Source: Mixophyes australis (taxonomy: Eukaryota > Chordata > Amphibia > Anura > Limnodynastidae). Taken from it: a DNA stretch of 64,000 nucleotides. The number at the start of each line of letters is the position of its first letter. The stretch's first letter is position 1. The notes under the pieces were generated by a model. That model was not told the DNA's origin. It did not search any database and worked only from the letters and a program-made list of their open reading frames with translations. The DNA is taken from assembly GCA_036250195.1 (NCBI GenBank), contig JAVHZZ010000004.1:163162869-163226868 (forward strand), in the 5' to 3' direction. Below, one piece after another: positions 11,766-23,660 of this stretch. A program made the translations under genes and the position numbers.

Positions 11766-12224
11766 CTAGGAAAAGAAACTCATTAAGCATAGTGTCTCAT
11801 ATTCCTCAAGCATGCCTAGAGCTGTTGGTGTATGGAAATAAAATATAAAAAATGATCTTGAAAGTTTAGGGTATGCATTCGAGTTCCTTATTAACATAGC
11901 ATCTGTTTTTGGTTGTGAGCTTAAATATTTTGATCAAAACATTAATATATTGTATTTAGTTTGTTTTAGAGATTACACATATAATTATATTTTACATACA
12001 TATCAAAGTTTAGGGAACCCTGGTCAAATTGCATGTTTTGTTGAATCTCTAAGTGAAAGTAGTTAATGCGAGTACAATCTTAAACATGAAAATCTGCACG
12101 ATTTAATGCACAACTACTGTTTAACATCTTGGGGTATTTTATATATATATATATATAAAAAAAAAGGAGTTCAATTGTAGTTTTTTTGTTAGACCTTAAA
12201 TTAAGCCAAGTGAAGCCAAATCCC
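11766..12224. other. SEPHS1 intron, short TA repeat
   Basis: Only a short (TA)n tract at about 12138-12160 stands out. Confidence 0.5.
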
Positions 12225-12900
12225 AAAATTTGATAAATCTAACCTTTCTAATCTCTCATTATGTCGGGCCTACTCAACAACTAATGGCTCCTATAAGATG
12301 ATTGAGGACTTGAAAATAGAGATAAATAACGGTTACAAAGCAGTGGAAGGAAAAGATATCTAAACGTTTTCAGCTTGGAATTCTTAAACATAGTAATGAA
12401 ATGGAAGTTAAAGAGAACCGTTGAAGTCAAAGCGAGATCTGGAAGACCCCCACCAAAAAGACTGGTAGAAATGCTTGTAAACTGGTCAGAGTTGCAATGA
12501 TATGTGGATTCTGCAGCAAGTTTTAGCTCACGGAGTAGAGGTCCAGAGTAGCTGCATAAAAGGTCATTTCTGAAATATGCAAATCAAAAGTTGGATAAAC
12601 CATACATTTTTTTTTTTAAACAAAGAGTTATGGAATGATGAAACAAATCCACAAGATATACATTTGGAGAAAAACATTAAACATTGCTTGGATTTACTAT
12701 GTTCTTGGGTTGTGTGGCAGCCAATAGCTCAATATATTTTGTCCGTGTGAAAGAATAGATTCAACTAAATATCAACATGTTCCAGAAGCTCATGTCCCTG
12801 TGTCGGTGAAGAATACCTCAAAAACAACCATGAAGATGAAGGTATTGGATTTGTATTTACAGACCCCCAGTCTTGAATATCATTAACAAAGAACTGTGTG
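12225..12900 (+). pseudogene. third Tc1 transposase relic
   Basis: Plus-strand pieces in shifting frames match landmarks of a Tc1 transposase in order: a GYKA block near 12335, KWKLKRTVEVKARSGRP (about 12400-12450, the GRPR-type linker) with small gaps, HGVEVQSS near 12530, LWNDETN near 12630 around the first catalytic Asp, and IDSTKYQ near 12760. Stops and indels are numerous and no terminal repeats could be fixed, so this is an old inactive copy. Confidence 0.7.
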
Positions 12901-12923
12901 TGTTTGTGGGTGTGGATCTCAAG

Positions 12924-13175
12924 CAGGGGCGGATTTAGAGTTCTACTTTACAGGGGGGAGGGCGCAATTGTGTGCCAGCCTCCTTTTTGACAGCTAAGCA
13001 TGCCTGCGGCTTGCACACTGTGTGCAGGTCCGTTCGGCAGAAACAAGCAGGGAGAGTATGCTGCCTGGCCGCTCGGATTGTATTTAAAAAAACAATCAAA
13101 GCAGTCGGACAGGACTCTCTAAGCTCTTGCTAGGGGGGATCAATTGCCCCAATCGCCCCCCTGGATCTGCTAGTG
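12924..13175. mobile_element. non-autonomous hAT element with 8-bp target duplication
   Basis: The 252-bp element begins CAGGGGCGGATTTAG and ends CTGGATCTGCTAGTG, an imperfect inverse of the start. It is flanked on both sides by ATCTCAAG (12916-12923 and 13176-13183), a perfect 8-bp duplication as hAT transposases make. It is non-coding, with G- and C-runs at the two ends. Confidence 0.9.
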
Positions 13176-13369
13176 ATCTCAAGCATACAGGATGACCTAA
13201 GAAAATTTCTGAGCTATAAAAGTTCTGCTGGGAAGAGTTAGGAAATACTTCCTAAAGTTAGAAGAAAAAACGCTTAGCTGGCTATTAAACATTTTGGAAG
13301 CGGTGATTTCTGCAAAAGGAGTTGTTACTAAGCATTAACCCGACAGGGTGTCCAAACTCTTGTACATGC

Positions 13370-13656
13370 CACACTGGGGTCATGGGCTTGATTCCTGACC
13401 ATGGTCTCATCTGTGTGGAGTTTGTATGTTCTCCCCGTGTTTTCGTGGGTTTCCTCCAGGTGCTCCGATTTCCTACCACACTCCAAAAATATACTAGTAC
13501 GCTATTGGCTGCTATTAAATTGACCTTAGTCTCTCTTGGTCTGTGTGTGTATGTTAGGGAATTTAGACTGTAAGCTGCAATGGGACAGAGACTGATGTGA
13601 GCGAGTTCTCTGTACAGCGCTGCAGAATTAGTGGTGCTATATAAATAGATGATGAT
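13370..13656 (+). mobile_element. tRNA-derived SINE with LINE-like tail
   Basis: The 5' part has a B-box-like GGCTTGATTCC (about 13385), suggesting a tRNA-type Pol III head. The body contains GTGTGGAGTTTGTATGTTCT and GTGGGTTTCCTCC, seen again in the copy at 17440. The 3' end reads CAGCGCTGCAGAATTAGTGG, then a CTATATAAATA stretch and a GATGAT run. That tail resembles the 3' end of the LINE at 36860-36911, consistent with LINE-driven mobilisation. Confidence 0.75.
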
Positions 13657-14161
13657 TCACCGGTTTATTGTTTTTGTGCACTTTGTTAAATAGTAACTGT
13701 GCAGAAATAGATCACGTATAAGCTTGTACCTTGTAGAGGTTGTGTTATTGTTTACTTTAGTGACACTAGCAATTTTCACAAGGGTACCCTAATTTTGCAC
13801 ACAATGTAATGTTTATAACCTGATTTTAAGAATCAGAATGAACTTCTTGAAGGGGTTTCCCCCAAAAAATTTAAAAACTACATGTCGTAGAGCTCTCGTT
13901 ATTTAAAACAAGTGTAATGCATCATTCTAAATTGATCAAGTTTATAAAAAATAAAAATAAAATAAATAATATTTTTATAGGCTACAGGTTTTCCTGCTTA
14001 TAGTTCATACTTCCATAGACAAAAGGTTTTCTTTAGACAATTTCAGCATACACACTCCATTAAACCATAGCCAAACATTTTGTTTTTAATTATACAAGTT
14101 ATATCAAGTAAATGCTGAAGCGTAAGATAGCAAAACAAATGTTTTTGAAGATGGCTATAGT
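13657..14161. other. SEPHS1 intron, nothing recognised
   Basis: AT-rich sequence with no supportable feature. Confidence 0.5.
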
Positions 14162-14746
14162 TACCGTATTTCCCCATGTATAAGACGCTCCCATGTATAA
14201 GACGCACCTGTATAAATCATGTGAAAAAATTGAGGATAATGTTTATAGTCTTTTGCAGAGTAATTGGTGACTGCAAAAAACCAATATCCTCAATTTTTTC
14301 ACAGAGTAATTGTGCAGCGGGTACTACAGAGAGGAGAGACTGAGTTCTAACGCGATTGCTAATTCTGCCTTACCCTGTCAGATGCTTCCTCTGTCCAGTA
14401 AAGTCTTCTTTCTTCTGTCCGTTCTGATCCCGATGCTGGAAAGTCGCTTACCGTCCTATTCGCGATGACCGGATGTCCAATCAGGACAAAGTCCTGCTTG
14501 GACAAAACGCCAAATGCAGAAACCGGAAGTGTGCGTTCCAACTGCGGTTCACACACCACATCCGGTCATCGGGAAGAGGACGGTAAGCGACTTTCCAGCA
14601 TCAGGATCAGGACAGAAGAAAGACTTTACCGGACAGAGGAAGCATCAGGCAGGGTAAGCGCTACTACCACTGTATAAGACGCACCCAGTTTTTAGACCCA
14701 AAATTCTGGGGGAAAAGGTGCGTCTTATACATGGGGAAATACAGTA
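14162..14746. mobile_element. MITE with stacked internal palindromes
   Basis: The terminal inverted repeats are about 26 bp: left TACCGTATTTCCCCATGTAT, right reversed TACTGTATTTCCCCATGTAT, both continuing AAGACG. Two further inverted repeats lie inside. One is a hairpin at 14220-14303 built on GTGAAAAAATTGAGGAT. The other has arms of about 105 bp (14367-14477 and 14559-14662) containing GCTGGAAAGTCGCTTACCGT. The element is non-coding; its autonomous partner is not present here. Confidence 0.85.
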
Positions 14747-15073
14747 TTTATTTTTTACTGTCTTTCTATTAGGAGAAATGAAATGCATAAACCGTAAATC
14801 AACAAAACTGGGTGGCCATGAGATTTATGGCCGGAAGCATTGTTTTAATCACTCTTCGATTGATGAGATGTTAAGAAATACCACACATGCTACACATGAG
14901 TGAACCCTATCTTTGAATATAGTTGTTGTTTAATTTACCCAGGTGATACGATTTCTCTTGTCCGTCACCCATCCTAAGAAATATATGTTCTCTAATTATA
15001 TAAATTTGCCACAATAATTATATTCTCTTTAAAACTTTTGAATAAGTACAGAGCAGATTATTTTACTACCTAC

Positions 15074-15177
15074 CATCATATAAGGGTCATCTACAATGGG
15101 ATAAATGTAGTCTGTAGTCTGAACAAGAGAAAGGCCACCATGTCTTAAGGGAATGACGCATGTGTCCATACCAATAC
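15074..15177 (-). CDS. SEPHS1: SEPHS1 coding exon (residues 65-99)
   Basis: The minus strand reads acceptor TTTGTAG, then 104 nt, then donor GTAGGT. The first two bases complete Gly65; the rest encode [20 protein letters not shown] followed by [14 protein letters not shown]. Block [11 protein letters not shown] is a strongly conserved part of the ATP/Mg-binding N-terminal domain in selenophosphate synthetases, with Asp residues that coordinate metal in the active paralogue. It is separated from the previous exon by a 9.8-kb intron rich in repeats. Confidence 0.97.
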
Positions 15178-16136
15178 CTACAAACACAAAAGGAAGAGTA
15201 ACAATAATGCAAACAAAGCAGAAGAAAGACAACATGCTTATAATAAACAGAGCTCAAGGTGTCCCCCTTTTTTTCATCGATCTACTGGACTAACCAATGT
15301 AAAATACAATTTTGTCACTTGCACACTCCCAAAATATACCTTTTCATGCTCTTTAGGTCCCCCACTAATGTTGAGAATTTATCTCTGAGTATGTTAGGCT
15401 ATTGTCACACACATGTGAATATGATGCCACTTTCTTTTGTAGATACCACCCCTCCCCCCCACGATGTGAATTCCTGCCTCCCATTGGTTATTGTAATATG
15501 AAGAGTTGAACAACTACAACCCTGTAGCCATGCACCTACTCCAACAAAAAAGCATCTTTCACCTTTATTCCCTCTGTTTACGCCTACATATACCACCAAC
15601 TACCAAAGAGGGATCCTGCACTAACAAGGAAGACTGAATTCTAGGATTACCGACAACTTGACTCCTTTGCATTACTGCCTTTAGACATTTTAAACATCCA
15701 CTAATGTTTATTTTTCATTGTTTCCAAATGCATTTTTTTAATATTATAAGGAAACAGTTTCCTCATGTTAGATAATAGTCTTATAATAAATACAAATTAA
15801 ATATTTTGATAATGTCTTCTAAACATATGATCAATGGTACTGCATGTTGTAAATTTCCCTTCACCGCTTTTCTTTTTTTCTGTACCCCTTCCCCTACACA
15901 GATGTTCAGTAAAACTTAAATAAAATACTATTTCCAAAGAAAAAAAAAAAAAAAGTTTGATATTTCAAGGTTGCAATAAAAACTCTAGTGACTAAGGTGC
16001 AATGTGAATGAGACAGATATAATAATTTCTTTACTGAGGTATAATGAAGCTTTTCCACAGATATGAATACATTTTTCCCACCTATGTTACAGCTCACACG
16101 GATTCATGGATTATGTTTAATGTAAAAGAACCAGCC
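15178..16136. other. SEPHS1 intron, poly(A) run
   Basis: No gene is seen. A run of about 15 A lies at 15940-15955; no element could be assigned to it. Confidence 0.5.
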
Positions 16137-16360
16137 TTTGATGGGCAATCTGAAACACTTCCAAAGCAAGATGGTGAGGCCATATTACTATCGGAAGGGC
16201 CTCACATTACGCTTAATCTTAGTTATAAACAATAAATGTAGTCACAGAAAGATACACACATCTGTAATAACAGATCAGCAGGCATTTTAAACAAGTGTTA
16301 CAAGCTATAACAAACATCTCACAATAAAGGAAGGAAGGAACTAGGGGTCCCGGGTAAAGG
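16137..16360. repeat. dispersed repeat, copy 1 of 2
   Basis: Blocks GGGCCTCACATTACGCTTAA, CAGATCAGCAGGCATTTTAA and AGTGTTACAAGCTA recur in the same order at 26840-26990. The second copy starts with a hAT-like GTGATGAGCAAACC end, so the family is probably a non-autonomous hAT element. Confidence 0.55.
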
Positions 16361-17439
16361 CTCGAAAGGCTGTCACTGATCTACATATTACACCCTCTTT
16401 ACCTTTTCATTTTACCCATCCCCAAATTCCTAAAACAAAATGCTGAATATTTTCATTCCATAAATCAAGCAATAAATGTTTGAATCTATGACATTTTGAT
16501 AAACATTTCATCTTGTTTGATTCAGCAACATTAGTCTAAAAATTCTGTTTCAGTATAATGACTAGTTTTTATCCAATCCTCAAATATTTTGTTCTTGGTA
16601 GTTGTGACCAAACTGAAACAAACGCACCACTGATTCTATAAAAAGAACTGCATTTTTACACTCTAAGTAAATGTTCAATTGCACAGAAGGTGTACATTTC
16701 TACCAACAGTTGAGCATATTACACTATATCATTGCCCTCCATTACAACAAAATAGACCAGATTACAAGTATAGTGTATGTTCAGTAAAATAGAGTGCCTA
16801 AAGTAGTCTGTACTGTAGGATAAGGATATTGTAAGTCATATCTAGGTTCCACAACCATGTAAGACACAAAGCTGCAGTACGTCTATACAGGGCAGGGAAT
16901 TTTGTAGCAACTTCTAACATCCCTCTAATCCAGACAGTACAGGGCACATGTAGTATTAAAATTGTGTAATATACAGGAAAAATAAAACTTCTTTAAACAA
17001 AACATGACTGAAAATGTGAGTAAATTGAGGCAAAATGAAGAGGAAAAATTATGGGGCATTTTAGTTTGTGTATTGAATGTTTTCAGGTTTTTTTTTTTTA
17101 TTTAATCAACACTAAGTAGCACCATTTGTACATATCAGATTATACCTGTAGCACAAACCCCATTATTTTAATTGGAGTGTGTGACACTAGCAGGATGAAA
17201 GCATATAGCAGTTTTGCTATTTAGTACATAACAGGCCAATTCCCATATTCCATATAAGTACAATTGACCGGAAAGTCAGACCAGTCAGTGAATGTAAAAC
17301 ACACAGATAAGAAGAGCATCTGATCAGCTGTTTGTCTAGAGATTACAAACTATATAAGAGAATAACATGCAAAATAAATGTATAATAGACAGACAAAAGA
17401 TAATGTCTTACAGCTGCTACACTTCCCAATAACTAACTA
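16361..17439. other. SEPHS1 intron, nothing recognised
   Basis: No coding region or repeat boundary could be supported. Confidence 0.5.
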
Positions 17440-17672
17440 TGGCCTTATCTTTGTGGAGTCTGTATATTCTCCCCATGTTTGCGTGGGTTTCCTTCCATAC
17501 TCCAAAAACATACTGCTAGGTTAATTGGCTGCTGACAAAATTAACACTTGTCTGTCTGTGTGTGTAGTAGGGAATTTAGACCGTAATCTCCAATGGGACA
17601 AGGACTGATGTCAATAACAAATATTCTCTGCACAGCGCTGTGAAATTGGTGGCGCTATTCAAATAGTTGGTG
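17440..17672 (+). mobile_element. 5'-truncated SINE, same family as at 13370
   Basis: It shares GTGGAGTCTGTATATTCTCC, GCGTGGGTTTCCTTCC, a TTAATTGGCTGCTGAC stretch and the CACAGCGCTGTGAAATTGGT tail with the copy at 13370. The tRNA-like head is missing. Confidence 0.7.
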
Positions 17673-17922
17673 ATGTGATCCATTCATTCCATTCTCAGTC
17701 TCAACATTTTTAACACTATTCGCCAATCACAGCAGCACAGAATGAGAGTAGACTCAAAAAATAGGAAGAAAGTTATAGATCCTATCCCTGGGCTGCTGTG
17801 ACCAGCATCAGACAGGCAATCAATGTTAACAGGAGAGGCGAAAGTCAACATAACTTTCACAGACAATAAGCTGCTCAGCAAATAGGAAGACACACAACTC
17901 CATGTTATTGAACAGTCTAGCT

Positions 17923-18340
17923 CAGCGGTTCCCAAAGTGTGCACTGTGGCTCCCTGGGGTGCCACGGAGCTGTCACAGGGGTGCTGGGGCCAGGGATGCT
18001 TGTGCATTGGTAAAAGAAGAAGAAAAAAAAAAACCCTTACCAATCCAGCGGCGCCAAATCATCATCATCCCTCCTCACTGACTGTCGGGCATGACGGTGT
18101 CAGTGAGGAGCAGCAACAGAGAGGAACAACAAGAAATAAGGCAGAAGAAAAAGAGGAAAGAAGGTATATAAAGGAACGGAGAGGAAACACATGGTGACAT
18201 GGTGAAGGGGAGCAGTGTGACATGGTGAAGGGGCCTAAATACTTCTTATGTTATTTTGAGCTAACTACTTAAAAAACGGGACTAACCAGTAATTATTTTG
18301 GCTTAGGGGTGTCTTGGAAAAATTATGGAGACCCTAACAG
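17923..18340. mobile_element. hAT-like non-autonomous element, right end uncertain
   Basis: It begins CAGCGGTTCCCAAAGTG, a typical hAT terminal repeat closely related to the start of the element at 19528. The interior has CTTACCAATCCAGCGGCGCC, also shared with that element, and a GA-rich segment. The right terminal repeat is diverged or missing near 18300-18340, so the boundary and target duplication cannot be confirmed. Confidence 0.55.
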
Positions 18341-19519
18341 AGCCTCGAACTGAGAAAGTATGGGACCCACCGGACTGGCTTCCTGGGCTCCCATGCAGCA
18401 ATATCAGATCACTAAGGAATGTAAAATTAGGCAGGAGAAATGGATCCTTATATAAGGGCATATGGCACCCTGGAAGTAATCCTTATGTTTCCCATATTCT
18501 GCCATTACATTTTACAGATGGACACAGATTCTAGCCATAGGTGTATAGTGCATACATTATCCTGCAGTGACTGTGGCTGCACCCACCTCTCAGTGGGAGC
18601 AGCCACTTTTTTTTATTGTTTAGTTAGTAAACAAAAAACTGGATTGCAGAGTATCCTTCCAGCTTATAAGTAGAAAAATAATGCCACATAAATACCTATA
18701 GGAGAAATGAGTCAACCATGTTTTCCCTTCTGCAAGATGAAACAAATAATTAACTGATTTTGTCTAACCTCATCTTTATGTGAGTGGCCAGCAACAAAAG
18801 CAGAATTTTAAAATATCCATTTAATTAACAGGAATAAAAAGGTAATCTGAACACATTTTCTTTGTCTAAAGCAGGGAAAAGAACAGACATTTACATATAG
18901 CAACAAACTATGTTTTTCCATATAAATTAATAAACACACCAAGGAGGTCTTAAAATGGCAGCCAAATTAAGGTTCTTTCAGTACACCTTTGTCTCTGGGC
19001 AAATGTACATCTTTGTATACGGATGAACAGGTTCTGTGATCTGCATCAGACTGCTCTAACCTCTTGGCATGAAGCCACACATATCCTGTTTCTTTGTCAG
19101 ATTGCTTCTACAGGTAATCTTTACTTTGTTTGCACCACTGTGCAAATACCTCAGAGAAAAGGTCTGACCAGCACAAAGTGCCTGCATAGGCAGATGGCTC
19201 ATCCATGTGATCGTTGCTGACAAAGCCAAACATGGCAAAACTGAAAGAAACAAAAGGGAAGCCCTCTAACACAAAATAAAAAATATGGAGGATTCCGACA
19301 GAACGAAAAATTCTAAAACAAAACATACAAAAAAACCTCTGCAATACTTAGTTTAAACCATTGAACTAGCACGCTCCAAGTTTTTCACATGGAAGGGTGC
19401 ATATCTGTTATGAATACGTTTGCAGACCATATATTAAATATTATATGGAACTAATGACTTTAGCTGATAGGGCTGAAACCATCAAACAGGCTGCCGGTGC
19501 TACAGCCAAAAGAACAAGC
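18341..19519. other. SEPHS1 intron, nothing recognised
   Basis: No gene, RNA or named repeat could be supported. Confidence 0.5.
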
Positions 19520-19527
19520 CACTAATC

Positions 19528-20033
19528 CAGTGGTTCCCAAACTTTTGCAGTTCGCGGCACCCTTAGAGTCTCCAAATTTTTTCAAGGCACCCCTCCAAAA
19601 TAATTACTGAGCAGTCCTGTTTTAGAAGTAGTTTGGTCAAAAAATTGTAATAAGTATTTAGGTCACGACAGAAATACTTATTTAGTTGTATGCAAAAATG
19701 CCCCTCTGCATCCAGGCACTCTGCCCCCTCTGCATCCAGGCACTCTGCCCCCTCTGCATCCAGGCACACTGCCCTCTCTCACATTGCCCCCTCTGTCACC
19801 CTCCTCTGCCCTCCGCCAGCTATAGAAAAAAGCAAGCAAACAGAAACTTACCAATCCGCGCGGCGCTAGGACCCTGCAGCCTCCTCTCTCGCGCAGCTGT
19901 CACTGACGTCGATATTCAGGAGGCTGCAGGGTCCTAGCGCCGCGCGGATTGGTAAGTTTCTGCTTGCTTTCTTTTTTCTAGGGCTGGCCCGCGGCACCCC
20001 TGGGAGCCGCGGCGCACACTTTGGGATCCGCCG
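19528..20033. mobile_element. non-autonomous hAT with 8-bp duplication and internal palindrome
   Basis: It begins CAGTGGTTCCCAAAC; its right end, reversed, begins CGGCGGATCCCAAAGTG. It is flanked by CACTAATC on both sides (19520-19527 and 20034-20041). Inside are three tandem copies of a roughly 23-bp CTGCATCCAGGCACTCTGCC-type unit (19706-19775) and a perfect 39-bp inverted repeat (19847-19885 and 19918-19956) that extends imperfectly to about 65-bp arms. Confidence 0.92.
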
Positions 20034-20041
20034 CACTAATC

Positions 20042-22400
20042 CTTAATGAATCATGGACACAACATCAATTTACAGAACTCTTAAGAGAATAACCATCTTC
20101 TATGCTCAAGTTCAATAGCAATAAAAAGCATTAATAATAACAGGACAGACAACTTCTCAAATGTCTTTTTAATAAAAGATCTGTGAAAGATACTCTGAGG
20201 ATTATATATCAGAAATTATCAATTAATGACATTTATATTTTGGCCAAAAACAAACATTACAATTTTTCTTTAAAAACATATTTTACATAAAAATAGAAGG
20301 AAAAATTAATTCCTGACTATTATTACTCACATACTAACTTCTGAGTAGCAGACTATAATGAACCTGCTAATGGTCACATGACTTAATGCCTCCTCAACAC
20401 AAACACTAAACTAGTGACCGCACAACCTGTCGTTTGCGCCCAAAAATGACTTGGACGCGCTCTGTTGCATATTGTCCAGGTCTAAGCATGCGCAGAGTGA
20501 TTTTTGCGAATGATACGCACAAAAGCGGCAGATCCGTTCCCCAATGACTCAGGCCCATAATTATTTTTCCAGGGCTGTCTCTTGTTTCACAGTTGATATG
20601 ATCACAAACCCTAGCAACCACACTAATGTACTTTTTAGATGTGGGGAGAGGGAACTGATGGACATACACACAAGAAATAAAAGGAATGAAAAATAGGTAC
20701 ATTCATCTGAGGTAGAGTGATGTTTGGGAATATTTCAAAATATGGAAAGAAAGATTTCAAATAAGTACACTATCAAATTAAAAATGCATACTAATAGGTG
20801 GTTTAACGTCCATCTTTGGGACAACGCCAAGACCATGAGTCATTAAAACATTATGATAAAAGAATTTAGAATTTTAAGAAAGCTGAAGGGACACCTCCAA
20901 GTTGTATTAATGATCCATCTATTCTTCATAACTTTCAGTAAAAATAATGTTAGATTGCCCATTAAAACATATACATATTCCAAAAACAATATATGCTGAA
21001 TGGACCTGTATACACACGTTCCAATCAATGCCCCGTTAACATCCATCTTGACACGAAATGCAGCATGCAGAAGCATTCAATACTCCCTGAAAATATAACA
21101 TGCTATGGAAATGCTTGTTTGGTGCGCTAGTCAGGACATGTTTCACCAACATCTGATCTCACTGAATGCTGAAGCTCTGAGATGACCTTTATTGCATATA
21201 CTACTACTGCGCTTTATACGTTATATAAACTTTTCTTTTAATGCGAGCACAAATTGAATGTTTTGTCTGATGCATATGACTACCATACTTTTAAAATGCC
21301 CATGTTCACAAGGGCTTATGCTGCCAGATTCAGAATTTTACTAAGTCAGTTGATGAACAATACACTCAAGTCATAAAATCAAAAGCTGTATATAGCAATT
21401 TTATTACACAAGGAATGTGATACATTAGATGACCCTATTTACTGAATAGCACACTAGGGTCTCAAAGCAACTATAGGTTTTTGTCTTCTATAGAACAAAA
21501 TTATCTGGCCAAATCTTGCCTTAGCCGCTAACAGCCTAGCTTCATCCGAACATAACCCACAATATGCTGAGAGAAGAGCTGCTGTTAAATGCAGCCCTGC
21601 AGCATAATTTAACACGCTGCTGCTAGGAGCGGGCAGTCATCGACACCCTGTGCACAAGAGCCGTATGGCTATGACTTGGTTCACAAACGGCCAAGCGTTA
21701 AAACACTGATCAATAATAATCTCTGTGTTGCACAATGTAGAAGTAAGGCTTTCACTATGGGGAACCACAGAGACATTGCAATGACTTGAGTAGGACAGAA
21801 GAGATGTGATCCATACCTCTCTGGCTCCTCAGCATCAATGAACAGTTGCTAGCTACGCATGCCAGCTAGCATTAGGTCACAATAATATGCGATCTATCAT
21901 TGTTAATGGGTAGGGGAGATACTAATAAAGTCCCTTCTGTACCTCTGTGGGCCCACAAGTGAATGTTTTATAAAATAAACCTGCCACCCACCGAGTTATT
22001 TTGTTTCTGACCACATTACTACATCTTGCCTTGAATAAAATGCACATTACTAAAAACCATCAATGGGAACAATTATGGATACTTGATCACCCCCCCCCAA
22101 GTCAGTCTAAAATAAAGCGATTTGTTCCAATTTGCTAGCGTGCACAAAATGAATTAAGCAGTTATAAAACTCTAGACAAAGGTCTACGAACAAAAAATAT
22201 ACAGATATCCGCAATTAAATGGATGCATCACAAAAAGTGAAATTTGGTCTAGTCATTAAAGTTCTACATCAGGGAGTTAAACCAATGTGTTCTATTTCAT
22301 AAATGCCTACACAAATACATGCCAAAACCGGCCAATATTTAAAAGCCAATGTCATCAGGTTTGTCAGCCCAATGCAAATATGCGTTTGTGATGGAACTCT
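20042..22400. other. SEPHS1 intron; MITE fragment near 20400-20570
   Basis: At about 20405-20575 a CpG-containing stretch (GCGCCCAAAAATGACTTGGA ... ATGACTCAGGCCCATAATTA) has the look of one arm and end of a frog MITE whose end reads GGGCCTGAGTCATTGG on the minus strand. The other arm is not found. The rest holds nothing I recognise. Confidence 0.4.
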
Positions 22401-23660
22401 TAGGGCCGGATTAAGACACTGTAGGCCCCTGGGCTAGGGGTACTGTGAGGCCCCCATTTTTCAAGTGATGTATGCCCAATACGTTATTACTGGGGGCCCC
22501 CCCACTCCTTCGATAGTGGCCTTTTTGAAAACTAGTCTTCACTACCTCCAGACACTGTTAGTCTCCTAGTGGAACTTGTCATTCGTTTTCACACACATTA
22601 AAAAAACACTAACAAAAAGCCAGTAGGAACCTGGCCTGCCTCTGTGTTTTTATAAAACACAATTTTGATTAAATTAATATTGCATACTAAGGAATATCAC
22701 TTACTATATTAATGTAATCAAATACAACATTTAGTCTTTATAATATAAACATGATATTGTTAGCACTTCTAAAAAAAAGATTAATTTAATAAAAATTGTA
22801 TTAGAAAACTTTAATTGGTACTTTAAGAAATAAAAACACAATTTTCATTACATTAATTGTATATTAAGGGATTTTGGTCAGGAATAACATATGCATGGCA
22901 CACACACAAGACTGTACTTTATGATGTTTTTGCTTTCTTTATCAGAGTGCTCTGGGACCCTTCTTTGTTCCAATATCATTCACTTAAACAAATACAACTT
23001 ACTTTTCAGACATTTCAACAGGAACAGGTCTAGTTACTTCCTGCGTCACATTTTGTCTGCTGTCTGCATCAAACAGCTGCGCAGGTAGATGCTGCTTCAA
23101 GTGGCAGGGGGTGGGAAGTACACACTGTTCCTACCAGGGGGCGGTGATTGGCAGCAGCAGAAACCAGCTAGGGAGTTGCACAGTGACTCCCTAATTGGTT
23201 GCTTTTCCAGGTACCAGGGAGACAGAGAAAAAAAAAAGTCTCTGCAATAAGTTGTACATCTTCTGGAGTGTCCAAGCACCAACAGAGCTGGTGCCCATGC
23301 TGACCCCTACACCCCTCCCAAGAAAAAAAAAAAAAAAAAGACAGAGGAGCTGCAGCTTCTATATTGATCCAGCCCCGTCTGTAATGTACACATGTACAGT
23401 ACAACTGGCTGCAGTATGCCAAAGTTTTGGTCCGTGGAGGGGGTGTTTTTAGAGAACTGGAAACTCCCCCCCCCCCCCCCCCCCCAAGTGCGTACCTGCC
23501 TTCACTGACAGTGATCGCTGGCAGTATGAAAAAATATATTATATATACACATATATATTTATAACGCTGCCAGCAGATCTTAGCCCCCCCCCCCCCCCCC
23601 CCCAGCTGCCTGAGGCCCCTGGGCTATAGCCTATAAAGCCATGTGGTTAATCCGGCCCTG
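22401..23660. mobile_element. hAT-like non-autonomous element (CAGGGCCGGATTAA ends)
   Basis: The left end reads AGGGCCGGATTAAGACAC and the right end, reversed, CAGGGCCGGATTAACCACAT; both continue into a GCCCCTGGGCTA-like block. The interior is about 1.25 kb, AT-rich on the left, and contains two long poly(C) runs (about 23467-23486 and 23586-23602) and a short (TA)n. There is no transposase. A perfect 8-bp target duplication was not visible. Confidence 0.7.

Noticed and set aside
17937..18197. 86-codon frame as a gene
   Set aside because: It lies wholly inside a hAT-like element and consists of its GA-rich core.
22401..23660. Target duplication for this hAT-like element
   Set aside because: The best alignment of the 8-bp flanks matches at only five positions, so I do not claim it.
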